Source: Biomphalaria glabrata
Taxonomy: Eukaryota > Mollusca > Gastropoda > Planorbidae
NCBI RefSeq assembly: GCF_947242115.1
Contig: NC_074714.1
Coordinates: forward strand, 34,172,323 to 34,236,322
Length of the DNA: 64,000 nt
Direction of reading: 5' to 3'
Part shown: positions 57,269 to 64,000 of the stretch, piece by piece
Position numbering within the stretch: the first letter of the stretch is position 1
Layout: each line of letters begins with the position of its first letter
Notes under the pieces: generated by a model
What the model was told of the DNA's origin: nothing
The model's database searches: none
The model's input: only the letters and a program-made list of their open reading frames with translations
Position numbers and translations under genes: made by a program

Positions 57269-57659
57269 CCCAAGTACCTTCTAGCTGAAAGATCGAGGCT
57301 CACAGCTTAGCATTTTGTTTTCCATTAGAGGAACATTTCTGTCTCAAAATAATTCTTATTTAAAAGAGTGTGGAACTTGATCGAAGAGAATCACGCTTGG
57401 ATGTTCTTAGGTTTAGGAAGTAGCCACAAGTCAAACGGTATCATACACTCGTGGTATGAAGTGAACTATACATATAAACAGCATTGTTACAGGAAGCAAG
57501 AGTATACAACTCAACTTTCAATTACGTTTAGTTGACCGCTGTTGTCTTAATTGACATGCGCAGGGATATATTTTTTTTTCTGAAAGAGTAAACAAATTCG
57601 TAATGGCAGAAACCTTTAACAACTTCTTCTTCTTCTTCATCGTTCTCATTGTTATGTTG

Positions 57660-57728
57660 GAGTGTTCATATGACTAGACCAATACATGAGATGAACTGCG
57701 CAGTGGTTTCCAAATCAGGGTTTATATA
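57660..57728 (+). repeat. Left copy of 69-bp target duplication
   Basis: Identical by eye to 58683-58751 (gagtgttcatatgactagac ... cagggtttatata). It is part of the interrupted LINE's 3' end. Confidence 0.9.
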
Positions 57729-58682
57729 AATAAAATATGGCTCCTTTTGTCTCGAAAGGCAATGGATGCGCCCAAGTGAGTCACTGGTTTTGGCTTAATC
57801 TTGAGACGGGGCAGAATCTGGTGTGGCTAATCAAGCCAATTCTAGAACGGCAGACTTTGCCACAATTCGTACATTTGTATGCCTCTGATTTAGGGCTAGC
57901 AGACAGGGCAGCTTTCTTTTTTTCCCTCTTGATTAAAGCCGCTTCAATTCTTTTGTTCTCAGCAAGGGTTGTCCCAGCACGCACAGTCTGTCTCCATGCA
58001 CTCCGGTCTTTGGCTATGTTTTCCCACATACTTTCACTGATGCCTGAGGCTCTCATGTCTCGCTTGCAGACATCTCTATATGTTAGTCTTGGGCGGCCCT
58101 TGGGTCTGACTCCTTCCACAAGCTCAGCATATAAGATATCTTTCGGGATTCTACCATCTGGCATGCGGGTGACATGTCCGAGCCAGCGTAATCTCCTTTG
58201 TGTCAGGAGAGCATACATGCTGTTCATATTGGCCAGTCTCAAAACTTCCTGATTGGAGACATGGTCCCTCCAAGAGATGCCCATTATGCGTCTACAGAAG
58301 CTAGTGAACGCCTTAGCAGCTGCTTGTCAAGAGTTTAGCCTTACTATAAGTCTCTCCAAGACCGAAATCCTGGCACAAGACGTTGCAGAAATACCTATAA
58401 TACAAATTGGGAACCACACCCTTTCAGTGGTGCAGGAATTTACCTACTTGGGTTCAACAATTGTCAGTAACCTAGACTTAGACATCGAGCTGACAAAAAG
58501 GATAGGAAAAGCTACCACAGCATTGGCAAAACTCTCCAAGCGCGTCTTGGAAAATGGTAAATTGACCACAGCGACCAAAATCCTAGTCTACAACGCCTGT
58601 GTTGTGAGCACTCTCCTTTATGGCAGTGAAAGCTGGTCAACATACATGTACCAAGAGCACAGATTGAATAGTTTCCACTTGC
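57729..58682 (-). mobile_element. Twin-primed LINE insertion
   Basis: The part 58303-57729 reads on the minus strand as the C-terminus of a LINE: RRIMGISWRDHVSNQEVL, RRLRWLGHVTRMPDGRIPKD, GRPRLTYRDV and a closing zinc-finger-like CTNCGKVCRSRIGLISHTRF. The part 58304-58682 reads on the plus strand as the segment that precedes it: CQEFSLTISLSKTEILAQDV, FTYLGSTIVSNLDLDIEL, YGSESWSTYMYQEHRLNSFH. The 5' part is inverted against the 3' part and they meet at about 58303, the signature of twin priming. Both frames are uninterrupted and a 69-bp duplication flanks the insertion, so it is young. Confidence 0.85.
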
Positions 58683-58751
58683 GAGTGTTCATATGACTAG
58701 ACCAATACATGAGATGAACTGCGCAGTGGTTTCCAAATCAGGGTTTATATA
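58683..58751 (+). repeat. Right copy of 69-bp target duplication
   Basis: Matches 57660-57728. On the minus strand its end contains the last codons (LYKP) of the interrupted LINE. Confidence 0.9.
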
Positions 58752-59450
58752 GTTTTCTTTCTATTGGGGTGATTTGGGGCCAATGTCTTATACGGGCCTC
58801 TTGGTAAAGAGAGCAGTTTTGGAGGACGTGGTCGGCATTTTCTGGTGATACTCCACATAGGCAGATTTCACTGGTTCCAATTTTGAGCTTCCGGTGCATG
58901 TGTTGTCGCATTCTGTTGTGTCCGGTCCTGAGTCGAAAGATTAGACGTTGGTCTTGTCGGGATAGCTTATAGTAAACGTCATCTTTTTGTGATTTGGATG
59001 GAAGCTCGTCCATTTCTCATTTATTTTATGTACAATTAATTTCTTCATTTCTTCTGGATAGAGTGCAGAGTTTACTTGTGAGTTTGTTCTCCCACTCTTG
59101 GCGAGTGTGTCAGCCTTCTCATTTCCTGCTAGTTGTATATGAGCTGGTATCCATTGAATAACAGTTTTTTTTGCTGTTGTTGTTGAGCTTTGTGAGTGCT
59201 GTTCTGAGGTTTTTAATATAAGAGGAATCAGAGTTTTGCAAGCTTTGGAGGGTTGTTTTCGCGTCTGTTAGAAAGACAATCTGAATGTTTTAACAACTAT
59301 GTGACAGTGTCACACATTCCGACCTACTTCGGTAGGTTTCAATTTTAATCTTATCCGGTATCAGGTACAGCGAATGTTGTCGTAGCGTTGTTTGCATTCC
59401 TTTTAAGGCTTTGTCATGTTTGTTTATTATTCTTGCTGGCTATTCTTCTC

Positions 59451-60623
59451 TAATTCACTAGTTGTGTCAACCTTGAGCTCTCAAAACCAAGTTAACCCTC
59501 AACGACAGGCTCGTGGATCCACCAGAAAGTGTTGACTTAAATCTAGGTCTTCGTATTTCTGCAGTCTGTGCTTGTGTTTGGTTTCCCCCCCCCCTACCCC
59601 ACAGGAAAAATAACAACTAACAACGACGTGGCAGCAGAGCTTAGCATTGCCCATTTCCCCCATTCGTCTCCTGCTTGTGTTTTATTGAGCAGTATCCGAC
59701 GCTGTATCTCAGTATAGACCGGAAACGCTTGTGACGGCCATCCTTTCAATTTCGCGTTGAATCGACCAGCTCCAATATGTGATTCGGCAAGTAATCTGTG
59801 CTGTTTGTAGGAAGGGCTGACACAATATTTTGTTTTCTTTATCCAACCAGCAGACTTAGATTTTTTTTTCAGATTAAAGGGAAAATATTACAGGATAACA
59901 AAAATGTTCCTTTACTTTTAGTTGTAGCTGTTATTCCAGGGGCGAGGTCTGAATCTCTTGAAATAACATTGCTTTCAATCAGCTTGACGGAACTGGCTGT
60001 CAATTAACATATTTATTTTGGCATATCAAAATCATCTTTGTTTCTTTATACTTGGGTTTTTCTCTAGTCAAGTGCACTGATCTTTTTTCTCTAGTCAAGT
60101 GCACTGATCTTTAGGTAGAGTGGAGGACTATCCTTTCACTCACATGTACCTTCTCCCTTAATTATTATTATTATTACTATCATTATTTGAAGCAACCTTC
60201 AAATACAACACCATCTTTCCCACACAAGTTCTTTTTAGTTTCGAGAATTATTATTTTTTACGTGGATTTAAGACTGGTGTTTAAGACTGGTATTTAAGTC
60301 TGGTTTGTGTATGCCAACAAAAGTCTGTCCGTTGTTTGTTATATAAAATGTTTACGTATAACAAAAGTAAAAACAGTTTATTTCAGAGTAAAACATTGAA
60401 GCAATGACTCTATCAAAACGTTTGAAATGATTTCATCCATTCTCTATTTGTCTATCACTTAATACCAATTTTTTTGTTGCTTTTTCTCTCCATTCCCCCA
60501 CTCCCCCTCTCCTCTCTGCCTATTCAAATAACTTTAGTCAAACACAAATTCATGTCTGCTTTTTAGATTCGCAGAATCATTTTTTTTTTGTCTTAAACAG
60601 ACTGAGAACAGTTCATAGAGTAG
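59451..60623. other. Stretch without recognised gene
   Basis: Holds a two-copy tandem duplication near 60060-60112 (ctctagtcaagtgcactgat, repeated after cttttttt) and simple runs. The plus frame 59798-60007 has no known motif. Confidence 0.4.
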
Positions 60624-60792
60624 GGATGCCTGGTTGAACGGTTTGCGCGCTGGACTGTCGTTCGGAATAATCGATGGTCCTGGGTTCAAACCCTGCCCGC
60701 TCCCATCCCCCGTCGTTTTGCGGTAGGTTTGGACTAGGAATTAAATTATCTTCAACTCTGAAGGATCATCCGAAACATGTAAAACATTTTAA
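60624..60792 (+). repeat. SINE family B, best copy
   Basis: Head ggatgcctggttgaacggtt, gcgcgctggactgtcgttc and gggttcaaaccctgcc; body cccatcccccgtcgttttgc and ttcaactctgaaggatcatc. An A/T-rich tail follows. Confidence 0.8.
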
Positions 60793-61509
60793 AAACATTT
60801 TTTTTTTACAAACCAGGGCCAGCCTTAGGTACAGGTAAACTAGGTAGTCGCCTAGGGCCTCGCCTCAAAACACGTTTGTTTTAGAGAAGAAATAGCAAGT
60901 CTTGTGCTCAAATGATTTTTTTTTTCGCTGTTTATTTATTTATTTTTCTATTTTATTAAGGGTCTCCAATCCACTTCGCCAAGGGCCTCCAATTATCTAA
61001 GGCCCTACCCCATATAGCTAGTTCATCAAAAAGTGCACCTTCCCCTCCACGCACACGCACACACACTTGTTTTTAAAACGCAACAAGCATACGTGTCTTA
61101 AAAACATCTTTCTTTCTACACAGTCCCATCAATCCTGTCCTAGATCAAAACTACAAACACAGGTTCTGTGGCATAGCCCTAACATCACTGACATATGAAG
61201 AGTTAAAAAAAAACGCGAGTGTACAATAAACTGTGTATAGATCTAGTTAAAAATAAACCATCGCTAAGTGTCTAGGTCTCTGTAGAAATCAGGACAAGAA
61301 CTGGGGCTAAGTTTACTGTTTTCTTAAAGTGTCCGCTTCCAACGTTAAGGTCGACACACACACACGCACGCCCACACACACAAAAACAGAAACATACACG
61401 TACATCCATACAGTTCTACGCCTAGTTTGTTTCATGTCATATCTATGGACACATTCCTTTCAATATATATGGATATGTTTTATAGTATGCAATGCTAATA
61501 AAATGTACT
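60793..61509. other. No gene recognised
   Basis: Contains ggccagccttaggtacaggt and agtcgcctagggcctcgcct near 60826-60865, which looks like a repeat fragment, and an (AC)-rich stretch at 61360-61385. Confidence 0.35.
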
Positions 61510-61700
61510 CATCATCATCATCATCAAACTCCGAGTGATGGCTTGAGAAGCCCAAATCCTCGCTTTCAAAAAGTCCTGGACAGAAACCCTGCTGTCTTGT
61601 GTAGTGCATACAAGTCACCATACAGGTCGAGAATTTTTGGTTTCCCAGAACTGTCGAGACGGAGATCAGCAAGTCTGGGGCTGTCAAATAAGATGTTCTT
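61510..61700. repeat. Dispersed repeat with (CAT)n start
   Basis: Related to 24290-24410. It begins catcatcatcatcaaactcc and continues further than that copy, through ttttggtttcccagaactgt and gacggagatcagcaagtctg. Frames on both strands through it are not supported as genes. Confidence 0.45.
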
Positions 61701-61859
61701 CTTTTTCTTCTTAAACTGCCAGGTAGAGTTGAGCCTTCGGCTCTTGGAACTCTAGGCCAGCAAAAGTGAACAAGAGCTCCCTCTCACCGGCCTGTATGAA
61801 AACAGTGTACACAGTTTTGTCTGGCGCGTGGGTCAGACTCGCTGCAAGAGGCCACGTAT

Positions 61860-62140
61860 AGATCTACTAAGACCCCGCCATTTTTCTTTTCTATACCAGG
61901 CTAACCGTGCGGGACAAGCCATTTATTATGTAACGGCCCCTTGAGGAACAGAGCCTGGATTGTGACAAGGTTGTGGGAGCTTTTTTACAACTCCGCGCAG
62001 TGCAATGAGGATGATTTCGCACCCTTTTAGGCACCCCCACGGGAGTCTTGTTTTGCTACCTTTTAGCCTAATAGTTTCCTCCTACGATCGGTTCCACCCG
62101 GGCGCCACTATGAGGCAGGGTAGCATGCCCGGGATAAGAT
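61860..62140. repeat. Dispersed repeat, related to 41960-42290
   Basis: tatgtaacggccccttgagg, tttaggcacccccacgggag and ccacccgggcgccacta align with the copy at 41960-42290. Confidence 0.45.
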
Positions 62141-62356
62141 GTACTAAACGACAGTAGGTATACACCGGAAGCAATTCTACTTGCAATTTGCACAAGTTGA
62201 ATGAAACCTTAACCATTGATGTCAATGTTCCATGTTTCCTAGTCCAGTCCCAGTGATAAAGAGCTACTTACTAGACAATAGGCTAGGTAGCACCCAGTAC
62301 AAAATATAATAGTAATCCAATTATCATTTAATACATTATCCATCTTTATTATGTTT

Positions 62357-62460
62357 TTATGGCCTCCTTTAGTCGCGAATCCACTATGGATCATCTCATA
62401 CAAATGAGATGAATGCCTGGGCATTAGCCTACCGAGACAATCGTTATAGAAGGCCCCCAA
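62357..62460 (-). repeat. Retroelement 3'-end repeat, related to 35672-35805
   Basis: tttatggcctcctttagtcg and ccactatggatcatct match the landmarks of the 35672 copy. Confidence 0.45.
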
Positions 62461-62470
62461 CACTGATCTG

Positions 62471-62580
62471 CAACGTCAGAACCTGTGGGCAGATTAGACC
62501 AATAGCTCGTTGCCACGTCATACAGACCTGTGACGTTGCAACGAACTATTGATCTCAATTGCCCACAGGTTGTTACGTTT
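62471..62580. repeat. Foldback palindrome (about 50-bp arms)
   Basis: caacgtcagaacctgtgggc, agattagaccaatagctcgt and tgccacgtca on the left pair with tgacgttgcaacgaactatt, gatctcaattgcccacaggt and tgttacgttt on the right, around a loop of about 10 bases. It is either a tiny foldback transposon (MITE) or the end of a larger repeat. Confidence 0.75.
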
Positions 62581-63030
62581 CAGGTCAGTGTTCAGGCCTT
62601 TATAATGATTGGTCTCACGCTTACCAGTTCCCCTCTCTCCACGCAGCTGATGTATCCAAAAGAAACAACAAAGGCCGATACCGTTTAGAATCAGCAGTGC
62701 CGCAGGTTCTGCCAGGGTGTAGCTCTGTGTGCTGGAAGCTGCCTAAGGATCGCCGGCTCCTGATTTTTCCTCAGGGTTGACTCCCAAAGCCTTTCCCATG
62801 TTAGATTATAGCTGCAAGTCAGTAGAGGTTTGCATTCAGAATTTTCCTGGTTTAGACGCGCCAGTAAATTGTCTTCGCCCCTTCTGTTCCGAGCAACCCG
62901 TGAAGGCCAGAAGTTGGACTGGTTGTCAGAGGCTATTTGAGACACATGCTATTAGGAAGCATTCTATAGGTAGTGGAGTGTTTATAACTATTACCACTTC
63001 CGTCAATAACAACCTTGCAGAACCTTAGTA
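62581..63030. repeat. Likely dispersed repeat, moderately GC-rich
   Basis: caaaggccgataccgtttag, tgccgcaggttctgccaggg and ttagattatagctgcaagtc have the look of a repeat that I associate with snail genomes, but no second copy lies in this window. Overlapping frames on both strands (62559-62780, 62691-62945, 62777-63028) are unsupported. Confidence 0.35.
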
Positions 63031-63354
63031 TTATTATCATCGGTGTCATTATTACATCACTTATTATTCATTATTAGCATCTCATATAACATTTAATAAA
63101 ATTAAAAACAAATTATCACTCAGATAGTTCACATGAAGCAGCAGTAAAGAGTTAATAGACCTCGATAACATTTGCGTTTTATTAGTAGCTGATAATTGCC
63201 TTGTGGCCCAAACGTCCTTTGTTTTAACTTGGTCAAGCAAGGTTTCCTTTATGTATGTTTAGTGCATTTCTTATACACTCCTTCACCCCTGCAGCAGTAA
63301 ATCTTTTTATCCTTGTTTCAGTAATAGGAAAAAAAATAGTATATAGTATATATA
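63031..63354. other. AT-rich spacer
   Basis: Nothing recognised. Confidence 0.4.
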
Positions 63355-63394
63355 GGTCAAGAAATTATCGGCATATAGACCTAGAATACATTAT

Positions 63395-63555
63395 TATATA
63401 GGCATAGTTAATATTAGTATATAGGACTTGAAAACATTAGTATATAGGACTTGAAAACATTAGTATATAGGACTTGAAAACATTGGTTTAAATGGCAAAG
63501 AAAACATTAGTATATAGGCCTAGAGAAAACATTAGTATATAGGCATAGGAAACAC
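63395..63555 (+). repeat. 24-bp tandem repeat, about 6 units
   Basis: The unit aacattagtatataggacttgaaa is imperfect towards the right (ggcctagagaaaac). Confidence 0.8.
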
Positions 63556-64000
63556 GCACATTTTTATATAATATTATTATACAACGCAAAAAACAACAAC
63601 AACAAAAAAAATGACTGTTATGTTCCCAAACGACATAACTATAACAACCTTATCTCGTAGTTATACAATATCCTAAAATATACACAGCAGCAGTGAGTTG
63701 CCTTCATACTTGATGAGGCGATGTCAACTTTGGAAATGGATGGAAGGGCTGAAAAAAAAAGAGTGGAAGGGGTATGGAGTGCTAGAATGTGGAGTTGATC
63801 ATTGATTACCGACCTTGTTCTTTTCTATACAACATAATGCACCCACCATGTCCCCTCCCTCTTGTGTTCTGGACGAAGTGGGAGGAGGAGGGTCCAACGG
63901 GAAGTGATTGGGCTTTTATCTGGTTACACTCTACTTTCTTACTCTTCATTGACCCAACTGAATGCATTCCAAGGGCAGATAAAAAGGTTATGCAGAAAAA
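63556..64000. other. No gene recognised
   Basis: A purine-rich stretch (63720-63790) and ordinary sequence to the window end. Confidence 0.35.

Larger units (their letters stand above)
57625..59450 (-). mobile_element. I-clade/RNase H LINE fragment carrying a nested LINE
   Basis: On the minus strand from about 59300: IQIVFLTDAKTTLQSLQNS (RNase H region), VIQWIPAHIQLAGNEKADTL (RNase H catalytic end), then the frame 59013-58738 with RLIFRLRTGHNRMRQHMHRK and CLCGVSPENADHVLQNC, ending KLYKP. The 3' UTR continues across the nested insertion (57729-58682) to a gaagaagaagaag tail at about 57627-57640. Two frameshifts (near 59150 and 59010) break the RNase H and C-terminal parts. A Nimbus-like (I clade) origin is likely because of the RNase H domain and the snail context. 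Confidence 0.7.

Noticed and set aside
57737-58252. Plus-strand frame of 171 residues
   Set aside because: It is the antisense of the LINE C-terminus at 57781-58284.
61460-61755. Overlapping frames on both strands with HHHHHQ or DDDDDE runs
   Set aside because: Generated by the (CAT)n simple repeat at the start of a dispersed repeat.

Overview
The window looks like gene-poor, repeat-rich nuclear DNA from an animal, most likely a freshwater pulmonate snail (planorbid-like). This is inferred from TAGATCTA-rich low-complexity DNA, two tRNA-headed SINE families, several non-LTR (LINE) lineages, Ty3/Gypsy LTR elements and many long minisatellites. I found no host gene that I can name. There is no operon structure, rRNA gene or CRISPR array, and no convincing functional tRNA gene. 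Almost every sizeable open frame belongs to a transposable element or to a tandem repeat whose unit length is divisible by three.

Layout. 0-1 kb: tail of a Gypsy-like element with its 3' LTR. 3.0-12.9 kb: a nested block in which a decayed K02A2.6-like Gypsy element is split by a 7.7-kb element with long terminal inverted repeats, with solo LTRs of the first family on either side. 13.4-16.0 kb: the 3' part of a LINE whose reading frame has been blown up into a 2.3-kb minisatellite. 17.3-18.7 kb: two LINE fragments facing each other. 19.1-23.5 kb: a 30-bp minisatellite. 24.4-25.7 kb: a CR1/Rex1-like LINE. 26-30 kb: SINEs and a 733-bp solo LTR. 30.8-33.3 kb: a probable hAT fragment followed by a CR1/Jockey-like LINE. 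34.4-35.8 kb: AT-rich TAGATC DNA, a (TA)n run and a SINE. 38.2-41.2 kb: a young LTR element with one intact gag-protease frame and no polymerase. 44.1-47.9 kb: a 30-36-bp satellite with higher-order structure. 48.5-53.8 kb: four more tandem arrays, two of them back to back. 57.6-59.5 kb: a LINE carrying a second, twin-primed LINE flanked by a 69-bp duplication. 60-64 kb: SINE, dispersed repeats and a foldback palindrome.

Main results. (a) The 13.4-15.7 kb minisatellite grew out of a LINE coding segment, because both flanks read as the matching LINE protein. (b) Every LTR insertion with a readable target site lies at ATAT, or ATAC in one case. (c) The 38-41 kb element has almost identical LTRs, a tRNA-Leu-type primer site and a SAP-Gag-protease protein. 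(d) A clean case of twin priming has an unusually long target duplication. The 'genes' do not work together as a pathway: the window is a record of element insertion and tandem-repeat growth. All coordinates and alignments were made by eye.
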